The notes beneath the pieces are model-generated. The model did not search any database. It had not been told where the DNA came from and worked only from the letters and a program-made list of their open reading frames with translations. Source: Cellulomonas sp. (GTDB taxonomy: Bacteria; Actinomycetota; Actinomycetes; Actinomycetales; Cellulomonadaceae). From it: a stretch of 64,000 nucleotides of DNA. Made by a program: the position numbers and the translations under genes. Positions 1 to 7,305 of this stretch are shown one piece after another. Every line of letters begins with the position of its first letter. Within the stretch, counting starts at the first letter, position 1. The stretch covers positions 62,001 to 126,000 of the forward strand of contig NZ_JAGIBD010000006.1 in assembly GCF_017744555.1 (NCBI RefSeq), in the 5' to 3' direction.

Positions 1-905
1 CGCGCTCCGTGGTCGAGATCGCGATCGCCGACATCATCGCGCTCACGCGCCGGCTCACCGAGTTCGACAAGGCGATGCACGACGGCGTCTGGAACAAGTC
101 GGCGACCGGTGCGCACGAGGTCCGCGGGCGCACGCTCGGCATCATCGGGTACGGCAACATCGGCACCCAGCTGTCGGTGCTCGCGGAGAACCTCGGCATG
201 TCCGTCGTGTTCTACGACACCGCGGAGAAGCTCGCGCTCGGCAACGCCCGTCGCATGCACACGCTCGACGAGCTGCTCGAGACGGCCGACGTCGTGACGC
301 TGCACGTCGACGGCCGCAGCGGCAACGCGGGCCTGTTCGGCGCGAAGCAGATCGCCCGCATGCGCCCCGGCTCGGTGCTGCTCAACCTGTCGCGCGGGTT
401 CGTCGTGGACCCGGCCGCGGTGCGCGACGCGATCGTCTCGGGCCACCTCAGCGGTGCCGCGATCGACGTCTTCCCGGTCGAGCCGAAGCGCAAGGGCGAC
501 CCGTTCGAGTCCCCGCTGCGCGGCCTCCCGAACGTCATCCTCACGCCGCACACCGGCGGCTCGACCGAGGAGGCGCAGGAGGCGATCGGCCAGTTCGTGT
601 CGCAGAAGGTGCGCGACTACCTGGCGACCGGCTCGACGACGCTGTCGGTCAACGTGCCCAACGTGGCGCTCGACCAGCCGCCGGGCGTGCACCGCCTCGC
701 CTACCTGCACCGCAACGTGCCGGGCGTCCTCGCCGCGGTCAACGCGACGCTCGCGGAGCACGGCGTCAACATCGAGGGCCAGCTCCTCGCGACGCACGGC
801 GAGCTCGGCTACGTGGTCACGGACGCCGGGTCGCCGGTCGACGCCGCCGTGGTCGAGGCACTGTCGTCGCGGCCCGAGTCGGTCCGGCTGCGCCTGCTGT
901 CCTGA
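1..905 (+). CDS. serA: D-3-phosphoglycerate dehydrogenase, 5' end outside window
   Basis: Catalyses the first step of serine synthesis, NAD-dependent oxidation of 3-phosphoglycerate to 3-phosphohydroxypyruvate, in the cytoplasm. The frame is open from base 3, so the true start lies left of the window. About 100 N-terminal residues are missing compared with the roughly 410-residue E. coli enzyme. Visible are the NAD-binding loop GYGNIGTQ, the catalytic-His motif PHTGGST and a C-terminal ACT domain beginning near HRNVPGVLAAVN, which in this family binds serine for feedback control. Alignment from memory with E. coli SerA is good along the whole visible length. It is therefore the short SerA type, without the extra intervening domain of the ~530-residue type. 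A strong hairpin terminator follows 16 bases after the stop. Confidence 0.95.
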   Translation, partial: RSVVEIAIADIIALTRRLTEFDKAMHDGVWNKSATGAHEVRGRTLGIIGYGNIGTQLSVLAENLGMSVVFYDTAEKLALGNARRMHTLDELLETADVVTLHVDGRSGNAGLFGAKQIARMRPGSVLLNLSRGFVVDPAAVRDAIVSGHLSGAAIDVFPVEPKRKGDPFESPLRGLPNVILTPHTGGSTEEAQEAIGQFVSQKVRDYLATGSTTLSVNVPNVALDQPPGVHRLAYLHRNVPGVLAAVNATLAEHGVNIEGQLLATHGELGYVVTDAGSPVDAAVVEALSSRPESVRLRLLS

Positions 906-920
906 CCGCCTGACACGCGG

Positions 921-955
921 AACGCCCCCTGCCTCGGTGCGAGGCAGGGGGCGTT
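921..955. terminator. bidirectional hairpin terminator
   Basis: A perfect 15-bp stem (left arm 921-935, right arm 941-955, loop GGTGC) lies between the convergent serA and DUF5302 genes. It can serve both strands. There is no long T run, which is usual in GC-rich actinomycetes. Confidence 0.85.
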
Positions 956-968
956 CGTCGTCGTGAGG

Positions 969-1160
969 TCAGGCGGACCCGCTCTTGCGCTGGAACCGGC
1001 GCTGGGCCGGACCCGAGGTCTCGGACCCGTGCACCTGACCGGTGTTCACGGAACCGTCGGCGGTCCGGTGCTGCGTGGACTTCTTGCGCTCCAGCGCCTC
1101 CCGGAACTTCGCCTTCGTGTCCTCGGTCACCGCCCCGGCGGTGCTCTCGTCGTTCGCCAT
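969..1160 (-). CDS. DUF5302 family small protein
   Basis: A 63-residue, highly charged and Lys/Arg/Gln/Ser-rich protein. It has an EDTKAKFREALERKK segment near residues 13-27 and a basic C terminus (RRFQRKSGSA). This matches my memory of the actinobacterial DUF5302 family, whose function is unknown. The start is fixed by a strong AGGAGGAG site just upstream of the ATG at 1160. No membrane segment or signal peptide is visible. The protein looks mostly helical or disordered. It is convergent with serA and divergent from the aldo/keto reductase. Confidence 0.8.
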   Translation of the reverse strand: MANDESTAGAVTEDTKAKFREALERKKSTQHRTADGSVNTGQVHGSETSGPAQRRFQRKSGSA

Positions 1161-1352
1161 GGGCGTCTCCTCCTGTGGGGTGCTCGGTGCTGAGGGCGTC
1201 GTCGGCCCCGACGGCCAGCCTGACCGACGCGGCGCGAGGGCGCCAGGGGAATGCTCCCACCCGCGGACGGGTCCTCGGACCACCGGCTCGGCGCGGGCGG
1301 CCGTCGACTGGCGCGTCCCGTCCGCGACGGTCCGGCCGGGTACGGTCGCCCG

Positions 1353-2369
1353 GTGAGCACACTGCCCCACCGACGGTCGCCGTCCGGGCTGTCGCTGCCC
1401 GTCGTGTCCTTCGGGCTCTGGCAGAACTTCGGCTCGGGGACGTCGTTCGACGACCAGCGGCGCCTCGTGCTGCACGCCGTGGACCGCGGTGTCGTGCACC
1501 TCGACCTCGCGAACAACTACGGACCCCCGCCGTTCGCGGCGGAGGAGTCCATGGGCCGGTTGCTGGGTCGCGAGCTGCGTGGCCGCCGCGACGAGCTGCT
1601 GCTGACGACGAAGGCGGGCTACCGGGCGTGGCCAGGGCCGTACGGCGAGTTCGGGTCCGCGAAGTACCTGCGGGCATCGCTCGACGAGTCGCTGCGGCGG
1701 CTCGGCGTGGACACGGTCGACGTGTTCTACAGCCACCGCTTCGACGGCGCGACGCCGCTCGAGGAGACCGTGGGGGCGCTCGCGCAGGCCGTGCGGTCCG
1801 GCAAGGCGCGGCAGGTCGGGATCTCGTCGTACTCCGCCGAGCGGACCGTCGAGGCGTTGCGGGTCGCCGACCGGGTCGGGGTCCCGCTCGTCGTGCATCA
1901 GGTCGCGTACTCGCTGCTCAACCGCTGGGTCGAGCGACCGGGACCGGACGGGCGGTCCCTGCTCGACGTCGCCGCGCAGGCCGGGATGGCCGTCGTCGCG
2001 TTCTCGCCGCTCGGCCAGGGCATGCTCACCGGACGCTACCTGGCGGGCGTGCCTGCCGACTCGCGCGCCGCTCGCGGTGGGCCGTTGCGACCGGAGTGGC
2101 TGACCGACGAGGTGCTCGGGCACGTGCGAGCACTCGACGCGATCGCCCGCGGGGGCGGCCGGACGCTGCCCCGTCTCGCTCTCGCCTGGGTCCTGCGCGA
2201 CGCCCGCATCACGTCCGTGCTCGTGGGAGCGCGGACGGTCGAGCAGCTCGACGAGAGCCTCGCCGTCGCCTCCGACCCGCCGCTGTCCGCCGACGAGCTC
2301 CGCGCGATCGAGCCGCACGCCGTCGAGGCGGGCATCAACCTGTGGGGGCCGCGGTCGAGCGACCGGTGA
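1353..2369 (+). CDS. aldo/keto reductase, YghZ (L-glyceraldehyde 3-phosphate reductase) type
   Basis: A 338-residue NADPH-dependent aldo/keto reductase. LANNYGPPPFAAEESMGRLL, TKAGYR, FYSHRFD and GISSYS follow E. coli YghZ (Gpr) almost word for word. These segments contain the Asp-Tyr-Lys-His catalytic tetrad of the superfamily. YghZ reduces L-glyceraldehyde 3-phosphate and some reactive aldehydes, so a detoxifying role is likely, though the substrate here is inferred. The GTG start at 1353 is chosen because a TACGGT hexamer at 1341-1346 ends six bases before it, as expected for a leaderless transcript, and because family similarity begins only after it. The frame is open upstream to 1251 but that part is low-complexity. 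Confidence 0.88.
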   Translation: MSTLPHRRSPSGLSLPVVSFGLWQNFGSGTSFDDQRRLVLHAVDRGVVHLDLANNYGPPPFAAEESMGRLLGRELRGRRDELLLTTKAGYRAWPGPYGEFGSAKYLRASLDESLRRLGVDTVDVFYSHRFDGATPLEETVGALAQAVRSGKARQVGISSYSAERTVEALRVADRVGVPLVVHQVAYSLLNRWVERPGPDGRSLLDVAAQAGMAVVAFSPLGQGMLTGRYLAGVPADSRAARGGPLRPEWLTDEVLGHVRALDAIARGGGRTLPRLALAWVLRDARITSVLVGARTVEQLDESLAVASDPPLSADELRAIEPHAVEAGINLWGPRSSDR

Positions 2370-2387
2370 CCGCGGCCCCGCCGCCCG

Positions 2388-4400
2388 TCAGGCCTGCACC
2401 GGCAGATGCCTGGCCCACCAGGCCAGCACGTGGTCGAAACGCTGCTTGCGGTGCCGCGGCCGACCCGACCGGGTCAGCTCGTGCCCCTCGCCGGGGAACA
2501 GCAGAAGCTCGGCCTCCACCCCCCGACGCTTGAGCTCGACGAACCACCGCTGCCCCTGCTCGACCGGGCACCGCCAGTCCTGCTCGGAGTGGATGACGAG
2601 CGTCGGTGTCCGCACGGCATCGACGTGCGCCATCGGGGACTGCGCGGCGAGCGCCGCAGCGCCGTCGGCGTCCCGGTCGTCGCCGAGGTAGGCCAGCCCG
2701 AAGAACCAGCCGATGTCGCTCGACCCGACGAAGCTCACGGGGTCGAGGAAGCCGCGCTCGACGATCGCGCCGACGAACCGGTCCGTGCGCGTCGTCAGCC
2801 ACGCGGTCATGTACCCGCCGTACGAGCCGCCCATGACGCCGACACGGTCGCCGTCGAGCGCCGGGTCCGTCAACGCGGCGTCGAGCAGCGCGAGGACGTC
2901 GTCCGTGTCGACCGTGCCGAACGCGCCCCGGATCGCCGCCCCGTGCGCATGCCCGTAGCCGGACGAGCCCCGCGGGTTGCCGAGCACGACCGCGTACCCG
3001 GCCTCGGCCAGCACCTGCACCTCGTCGAACAGCGCGTGCGTGTACTGCGCGAACGGGCCGCCGTGGACCATGAGGACCGTCGGGTGGGGACCGGCACCGA
3101 AACGCTCCGGGTCAGGCTGCACGACCCAGCCGTGCACCGGGTACCCGTCCGGGGCGGTCGCCGTGAGCTCGGCGGGGACCCGCACGCGACCCGTCGCGAC
3201 GAGCGGCGCCGACAGGTCGGTGAGCACCCGGCTCGCACCGGTGCCGAGGTCGACCTCGACCAGGTCGCCCGACGTCGTCGGACCAGCCGCCGTGACGACG
3301 GCCCGGCGACCGTCCGCCGTCACCGCGACGCCCTGCACGACATGCGTCCCGGCCAGCACCGGGACCAGCGCGCCGAGCTCGTCGAGCCGGAGCAGGTGCA
3401 CGGCGCCACGGTGCTCACCGGCGACGAGCGGCGAGCCTTCGGCCTCGACGAGCACGGACCCGACGAGGCTCACCGACTCCGCGTCCGTGAGCCGCTCGGG
3501 AGCGCTCACCGGGTTGCCCCTCCCGTCGAGGACCAGCCGGAACAGTCCGGCCTGCGCGGCGACGAAGTCGAGCCCCGACGGACCGAGGTCGGTCGCGACG
3601 AGCCACACGGTGCTGCCGTCCGTCGACGGGAGCGCGACGTGGACGTCGAGGGTGCTGCCCGCGTCGGCGTCCGTGAGCGGACGCGGCGCTGCCGGCTCGC
3701 CGGTTGGCCGTGCATCGACGAGGACCGCATCGGCACGCAGGTCGGACTCGCGGGACGCGTGCCGGGCCGCCGTCACCACGAGTGCCTCACCCGACGGGAG
3801 CCACCGCGCCTCACCGACCTCCAGGTCACCGGCAGTCAGCGCGACGGGCCGGGGCGGCTCGGCGCCGATCAGGTCCCCGGTCGGCACGTCCAGCACGAAC
3901 AGGTGCTTCGGGCGGTCCCTGACGAAGCCGAGGTCGTCCGCCCGGTACCGCAGCTCGGTGATGTGGCGCGGTGGCTCGCCCGACGGGTCGCCGTCGGGCT
4001 CGTACCGGCCCTCGTCGGGGACCCGGGCGAGGAACGCCAGGCGCGTCCCGTCCGGCGAGAAGCGCGGCGCCGCCGCACCCAGCGGGGCGTCCGTGAGCCG
4101 CACCGGCTCACCGCCCGTCGCCTCGACGACGTACACCTGCGGCTTACCCTTCGGCTCCGCGCGGCAGAACGCGACCCACCGCCCGTCCGGCGAGACGACC
4201 GGCGACGTGTCACGGTGCCCGCGCGTGAACGGCGTCGGCGCCGCGGGGCCGTCCGCGGTCAGCGGCACGGTCCAGAGCTGGCCGACGTACTCGTCGGCCT
4301 CGAGGTCGGGATGGGTCACCGACACGATCGCCGCGCTCCCGTCGGGGAGGACGGCGGCGGTGCCGGGGACACGGAGCAGGGACAGGTCGTCAGGGATCAC
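2388..4400 (-). CDS. S9 family prolyl oligopeptidase / acylaminoacyl peptidase
   Basis: A 670-residue serine peptidase. The N-terminal part is a beta-propeller made of repeats of the SPDGxxxAF type (for example VSPDGRWVAF, FSPDGTRLAF). The C-terminal part is an alpha/beta hydrolase. The probable triad is Ser526 in GGSYGG, Asp608 in HSEQDW and His640 in GEGHE. No signal peptide is seen, so it probably acts on short peptides in the cytoplasm. The start is GTG at 4400. A TAGGTT hexamer at 4407-4412 ends six bases upstream, suggesting a leaderless start inside the end of nrdR. It lies nine bases after the nrdR stop and could also be co-transcribed with it. Confidence 0.9.
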   Translation of the reverse strand: MIPDDLSLLRVPGTAAVLPDGSAAIVSVTHPDLEADEYVGQLWTVPLTADGPAAPTPFTRGHRDTSPVVSPDGRWVAFCRAEPKGKPQVYVVEATGGEPVRLTDAPLGAAAPRFSPDGTRLAFLARVPDEGRYEPDGDPSGEPPRHITELRYRADDLGFVRDRPKHLFVLDVPTGDLIGAEPPRPVALTAGDLEVGEARWLPSGEALVVTAARHASRESDLRADAVLVDARPTGEPAAPRPLTDADAGSTLDVHVALPSTDGSTVWLVATDLGPSGLDFVAAQAGLFRLVLDGRGNPVSAPERLTDAESVSLVGSVLVEAEGSPLVAGEHRGAVHLLRLDELGALVPVLAGTHVVQGVAVTADGRRAVVTAAGPTTSGDLVEVDLGTGASRVLTDLSAPLVATGRVRVPAELTATAPDGYPVHGWVVQPDPERFGAGPHPTVLMVHGGPFAQYTHALFDEVQVLAEAGYAVVLGNPRGSSGYGHAHGAAIRGAFGTVDTDDVLALLDAALTDPALDGDRVGVMGGSYGGYMTAWLTTRTDRFVGAIVERGFLDPVSFVGSSDIGWFFGLAYLGDDRDADGAAALAAQSPMAHVDAVRTPTLVIHSEQDWRCPVEQGQRWFVELKRRGVEAELLLFPGEGHELTRSGRPRHRKQRFDHVLAWWARHLPVQA

Positions 4401-4409
4401 CCGACGAAC

Positions 4410-4931
4410 CTACGTCGCCGAGGATGCTCCCGGGGTGACCGCGGCCTCGTCGGCGACCGCGTCCTGGCCGCCTCGTCCGGCCTCCTCGCGGTCCGCACGC
4501 AGGACGGTGATCGCCGCCTCGAAGTCCTCGAGGGAGTCGAAGGCCTGGTACACGCTCGCGAACCGGAGATAGGCGACCTCGTCGAGCTCTCGCAGCGGGC
4601 CCAGGATCGCGAGGCCGATCTCGTACGCGTCGATCTCGGCCGAGCCCGACGAGCGGAGCGTCTCCTCGACCCGCTGCGCCAGCAGCGCAAGGTCGTCCTC
4701 GCTCACGGGTCGGCCCTGGCACGCCTTGCGGACGCCTCCGGCGATCTTCTCGCGGCTGAACGGCTCGGTGACGCCGGACCGCTTGACGACGGACAGGCTC
4801 GCCGTCTCGACCGTCGTGAACCGCCGGTTGCACTGCGGGCACTGACGGCGTCGGCGGATGGAGGAGCCGTCGTCGGACGTGCGGGAGTCGACCACCCGGG
4901 AGTCCGGGTGTCGGCAGAACGGACAGTGCAC
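4410..4931 (-). CDS. nrdR: transcriptional repressor NrdR
   Basis: A 173-residue regulator of ribonucleotide reductase genes. It starts with the diagnostic zinc ribbon: HCPFC (Cys3, Cys6) and CPQC (Cys31, Cys34). An ATP-cone domain follows (about residues 46-136), which senses ATP/dATP. The C-terminal tail is acidic and Ala-rich and looks disordered. The GTG at 4931 is chosen because NrdR proteins universally start M-H/K-CP and an AAGGGG site precedes it. The same frame is open for 82 further codons upstream but encodes nothing family-like. No ribonucleotide reductase gene is in the window, so its targets lie elsewhere. A promoter and an iron box lie upstream. Confidence 0.96.
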   Translation of the reverse strand: MHCPFCRHPDSRVVDSRTSDDGSSIRRRRQCPQCNRRFTTVETASLSVVKRSGVTEPFSREKIAGGVRKACQGRPVSEDDLALLAQRVEETLRSSGSAEIDAYEIGLAILGPLRELDEVAYLRFASVYQAFDSLEDFEAAITVLRADREEAGRGGQDAVADEAAVTPGASSAT

Positions 4932-4992
4932 CGCGAACCCCTTCGAGCAGACCCGACGACGCAGGACCGCGCTCGCCGTGGACGTCCAGGCG

Positions 4993-5022
4993 ACGCTAGG
5001 CCACCGTGTTCTCCGCATGCAA
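4993..5022 (-). promoter_or_regulatory. candidate nrdR promoter
   Basis: Read on the minus strand, TTGCAT (5017-5022) is separated by 18 bases from TAGCGT (4993-4998). This is a plausible housekeeping-sigma promoter giving a 5' leader of about 55 nt before nrdR. It is predicted from spacing and hexamers only. Confidence 0.5.
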
Positions 5023-5065
5023 GGCGACGCGTGCGGACGTGCCGGAGAGGTCGCGCGGGCAGCTC

Positions 5066-5116
5066 GGGGGCGGCCGCGCACGGCGGCCGCCCCCGACGAG
5101 GACGCCCCCGTCCTCG
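5066..5116. other. two adjacent perfect hairpins
   Basis: The first has an 11-bp stem with arms 5066-5076 and 5084-5094 and a 7-base loop. The second has an 8-bp stem with arms 5097-5104 and 5109-5116 and a 4-base loop. They lie between the iron box and the nrdR promoter. They could end an RNA that starts at the iron box, or form part of a structured leader. Confidence 0.55.
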
Positions 5117-5217
5117 CGGCGCTGCCGACTCGCCTCGGCCACGCCCGGTGCTGCGGTGGCCGTCGGTGCTCGCGCACCGGCGTCCCGCTCCTCAGACGAG
5201 CCCCCCAGCCCGCCTAG

Positions 5218-5236
5218 TGAGGTAAGGCTAACCTAG
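5218..5236. promoter_or_regulatory. DtxR/IdeR-type iron box
   Basis: The 19-mer TGAGGTAAGGCTAACCTAG matches 16 of 19 positions of the actinobacterial IdeR/DtxR consensus TTAGGTTAGGCTAACCTAA. It keeps the AGGT...GGCTAACCT core. No siderophore or iron-uptake gene is adjacent. The only gene that could be transcribed from it without an intervening gene is nrdR, 287 bases to the left. To the right it would read antisense into the LysM gene. Confidence 0.75.
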
Positions 5237-5335
5237 CCGCCGCCCAGGTAGCTGGTCAACCGACCGCCGCCCACTCCGCCGGGCGCGCCCTGCACACCAC
5301 CCCATCGGGCGCAGATGACCGTCACCCAACTCATG

Positions 5336-5755
5336 TCAGGACGTCGGGATGACGATGGACTGACCCGCCATGAGGCCACCACTGGGCAGCCGGTTGAGCT
5401 CGACGAGATGCAGGACGACGTCGCGGACATCCTCCTCCGGGCCGGCGACCTGGCGTGCGATGTCCCACAGCGTCTCCCCCGGCTGAACGACGTGCCGCAC
5501 CACCTCGACGGCACCGGTCGGTCCGTCCGCGGAGGCCCGGTCGGCCTGCATGAGCGCGAGACCGACGCCGACCACGAGCAGCACGATCACGAGCAGGACG
5601 CGACGGCCGCGTGCCGTGAGCCGCAGCGGCGCCTCGTCCGACGGTGCGGCCGAGCGCGCACGACGCACCGCGCCGCCCGGGAGGGCCGGGAGGGCCGGGA
5701 GGGCCGAGGCGGGCACCCGGACGCCCCGGGGCTGGGTCATCACCAGTGCAGTCAT
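5336..5755 (-). CDS. LysM membrane protein, SOS cell-division suppressor type
   Basis: A 139-residue protein. It has a cytoplasmic Ala/Pro-rich N terminus of about 50 residues, one membrane helix (VLLVIVLLVVGVGLALM) and a C-terminal LysM domain (RHVVQPGETLWDIARQ ... GQSIVIPT) that should sit outside and bind peptidoglycan. Its position between nrdR and a divergent lexA, its size and its architecture match M. tuberculosis Rv2719c (ChiZ), Corynebacterium DivS and Bacillus YneA, damage-induced proteins that delay division. ATG 5755 is chosen because AGGGAG lies just upstream; the frame is open to 5797. An SOS box sits 76 bases upstream of the start. Role is inferred from context. Confidence 0.85.
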   Translation of the reverse strand: MTALVMTQPRGVRVPASALPALPALPGGAVRRARSAAPSDEAPLRLTARGRRVLLVIVLLVVGVGLALMQADRASADGPTGAVEVVRHVVQPGETLWDIARQVAGPEEDVRDVVLHLVELNRLPSGGLMAGQSIVIPTS

Positions 5756-5830
5756 CGTGGCTCGCTCCCTCTTCCGGTCCGGCAGGTGCCGGCTCATCCG
5801 CTGTCGCCCGGCCTGTCAGCCGAGATGCTT

Positions 5831-5846
5831 TCGAACGGGTGTTCTA
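5831..5846. promoter_or_regulatory. LexA (SOS) box near the LysM gene
   Basis: TCGAACGGGTGTTCTA is an imperfect palindrome fitting the actinobacterial SOS consensus TCGAACnnnnGTTCGA at all but two outer positions. It is 76 bases upstream of the LysM start, so it probably gives damage control of that gene. Confidence 0.85.
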
Positions 5847-5898
5847 CGAACGCCTGTACGAGTTCTACCAGCACCCGCCGACACGTGTCGAGATCTGA

Positions 5899-5914
5899 TC
5901 GAACAGATGTTTGA
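5899..5914. promoter_or_regulatory. LexA (SOS) box of lexA
   Basis: TCGAACAGATGTTTGA matches TCGAACnnnnGTTCGA except for one C-to-T change. It overlaps the -35 hexamer of the lexA promoter, so LexA binding should block its own transcription. Confidence 0.85.
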
Positions 5915-5939
5915 TCTGGACGCTCGTGATCCCTAGGCT
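5911..5939 (+). promoter_or_regulatory. lexA promoter
   Basis: TTGATC (5911-5916), a 17-base spacer and TAGGCT (5934-5939) form a good housekeeping promoter. The -35 hexamer overlaps the SOS box. Transcription would start near 5946, giving a leader of about 140 nt. Confidence 0.75.
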
Positions 5940-6088
5940 TGCGGTGCGAGCACAGCCCACCACCGACCACTGACACGACCGTGACCGGGGCGGGTGGCCC
6001 GCAGGGCGACCAGCCCGAGGAGCCGCGACCGCGGCTCGCAGGAACGGGACGCGGGTGCCACGTCGAGGCCCCGACGAAGGAGGGTGCA

Positions 6089-6841
6089 GTGGCGGACACA
6101 CGGGACACGTCCCCGCGCGAGACTGACCTGGCGACCGTCCACGCGCTGCCGGACGGCGCGCAGGGACCCGACGGGCTCACGGCGCGCCAGCGGCTCGTGC
6201 TCGACACCATCCGGTCGTCGGTCGAGTCCCGCGGGTACCCGCCGAGCATGCGCGAGATCGGCGAGGCGGTCGGACTGACCAGCCCGTCGAGCGTCAAGCA
6301 CCAGCTCATGGCCCTCGAGCGCAAGGGCTACCTGCGGCGCGACCCGAACCGCCCGCGCGCCATCGAGGTCGTGCACCCCGACGACTCGCGCGGCGTCGGC
6401 GCCTGGACCGCGCCCGACGACTCGCGCCCCGCCTTCGCGGGCGCCGACGGTGACGAGTCCGTCCCGACGCCGTCCTACGTGCCCGTCGTGGGTCGCATCG
6501 CCGCCGGCGGCCCGATCCTCGCGGAGCAGGTCGTCGAGGACGTGTTCCCGCTCCCCCGCCAGCTCGTCGGCGACGGCGAGCTCTTCCTGCTCAAGGTGAG
6601 CGGCGACTCGATGATCGACGCCGCCATCTGCGACGGGGACTGGGTCGTCGTGCGGCGTCAGCCCGTCGCGGAGAACGGTGAGATCGTCGCCGCGATGATC
6701 GACGGCGAGGCGACCGTCAAGACGTTCAAGCGCACGGACGGGCACATCTGGCTGCTCCCGCACAACCCGGCGTACGCGCCGATCCCGGGCGACGACGCCA
6801 CCGTGCTCGGCCGTGTCGTGAGCGTGCTGCGCAGCCTCTGA
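6089..6841 (+). CDS. lexA: LexA repressor
   Basis: A 250-residue SOS repressor. A winged helix-turn-helix occupies about residues 30-95 ([14 protein letters not shown] ... [19 protein letters not shown]). The autocleavage site is Ala139-Gly140 in RIAAGG, and the self-cleaving dyad is Ser174 (SGDSM) and Lys211 (ATVKTFKR). RecA filaments, encoded at 25.4 kb, stimulate cleavage. GTG 6089 is chosen because AAGGAGGG lies just before it; the frame is open to 5939 but those residues would span the promoter leader. The ~30-residue N-terminal extension before the HTH is common in actinobacteria. It is autoregulated through the box at 5899. Confidence 0.97.
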   Translation: MADTRDTSPRETDLATVHALPDGAQGPDGLTARQRLVLDTIRSSVESRGYPPSMREIGEAVGLTSPSSVKHQLMALERKGYLRRDPNRPRAIEVVHPDDSRGVGAWTAPDDSRPAFAGADGDESVPTPSYVPVVGRIAAGGPILAEQVVEDVFPLPRQLVGDGELFLLKVSGDSMIDAAICDGDWVVVRRQPVAENGEIVAAMIDGEATVKTFKRTDGHIWLLPHNPAYAPIPGDDATVLGRVVSVLRSL

Positions 6842-6853
6842 CCGGTCCGATCG

Positions 6854-6885
6854 CCCCGGGTGCCGCGTCGCGCGTGCACCCGGGG
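6854..6885 (+). terminator. lexA terminator hairpin
   Basis: A perfect 10-bp stem, CCCCGGGTGC at 6854-6863 paired with 6876-6885, lies 12 bases after the lexA stop. No T tail is present. Confidence 0.65.
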
Positions 6886-6946
6886 ACGGCTCGGGTCAGG
6901 CTGTCGTCGAGAGGCCTGACGCGAGCCAGGCCGGATCGGAGCCACG

Positions 6947-7237
6947 ATGCCTGGACGCGTGCGCGATCCCGGCTGGCGTGCGACGAGCACCGGCGCGCCG
7001 GCGGTCCAGCCCGTCGGTCAGCGGGGCACTCGGGGCGCGGCGCAGGAGGCGCCCCTCGACACGTGGACCGTGCGGGCGCTGCGGCACGAGGCTGCGCGCC
7101 GTGGGATCCGCGGTCGGTCGCACATGCGGCGACCCGAGCTCGTGGAGGCGCTCCGGAAGGCCGGAGTCCGGGGCCGGGACCAGACCGCCGAACGGGCAGG
7201 GACCGGCCCGCGGAACTGGCCTGAACCCGTCCGCTGA
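6947..7237 (+). CDS. small protein with Rho_N/SAP-like domain
   Basis: A 96-residue protein whose middle (about residues 37-73, LDTWTVRALRHEAARRGIRG then SHMRRPELVEALRKAG) resembles the helix-extended-loop-helix Rho N-terminal/SAP fold that binds nucleic acid. The first 35 residues and the C terminus look disordered. The last ~22 codons are built from the 23-bp tandem repeat described separately, so the C terminus may vary between strains. CGGAG before the ATG supports the start. Function unknown. It lies after lexA but is separated from it by a hairpin. Confidence 0.65.
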   Translation: MPGRVRDPGWRATSTGAPAVQPVGQRGTRGAAQEAPLDTWTVRALRHEAARRGIRGRSHMRRPELVEALRKAGVRGRDQTAERAGTGPRNWPEPVR

Positions 7238-7288
7238 TCGGGCCCGGGCCCGCTCGCCGAAAGAGCCCGGACCCGCTCGGCGAACGGG
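7174..7288. repeat. five tandem copies of a degenerate 23-bp repeat
   Basis: Copies start at 7174, 7197, 7220, 7243 and 7266. The best conserved core is CCGCCGAACGGG-like (7185, 7208, 7231, 7254, 7277), spaced exactly 23 bases each time. The array starts inside the Rho_N-like gene, covers its stop codon and ends just before the ldh stop at 7306. A sixth, decayed copy may cover the ldh stop. Confidence 0.8.
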
Positions 7289-7292
7289 TCCG
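7268..7292. terminator. possible bidirectional hairpin
   Basis: CGGACCCG at 7268-7275 pairs with CGGGTCCG at 7285-7292, with a 9-base loop. It is formed by the last repeat unit between two convergent genes and may act as terminator for both. Confidence 0.45.
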
Positions 7293-7305
7293 AGCCCGCG
7301 TCGGA

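Larger units (their letters stand above)
4932..5335. other. 404-bp intergenic region between nrdR and the LysM gene
   Basis: No family-like ORF is visible on either strand. It contains the candidate nrdR promoter (4993-5022), two adjacent perfect hairpins (5066-5094 and 5097-5116) and a strong DtxR/IdeR-type iron box (5218-5236). The hairpins and the box are not explained by the annotated genes. A small RNA or an iron-controlled long leader for nrdR would fit. Confidence 0.6.
5756..6088. other. divergent lexA / LysM control region
   Basis: This 333-bp region holds two LexA boxes about 68 bases apart and the lexA promoter. It also carries a weaker RecA-NDp-like element (5954-5976) facing the LysM gene. 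No additional ORF of interest is seen. Confidence 0.7.

Noticed and set aside
4932..5177. N-terminal extension of nrdR by 82 residues
   Set aside because: NrdR proteins begin at the zinc ribbon, and a ribosome site precedes 4931. The extension is Arg/Pro/Ala-rich and would cross the predicted promoter.
2406..5225. A 939-codon open frame on the plus strand
   Set aside because: It is antisense to the S9 peptidase and nrdR and has only biased composition.
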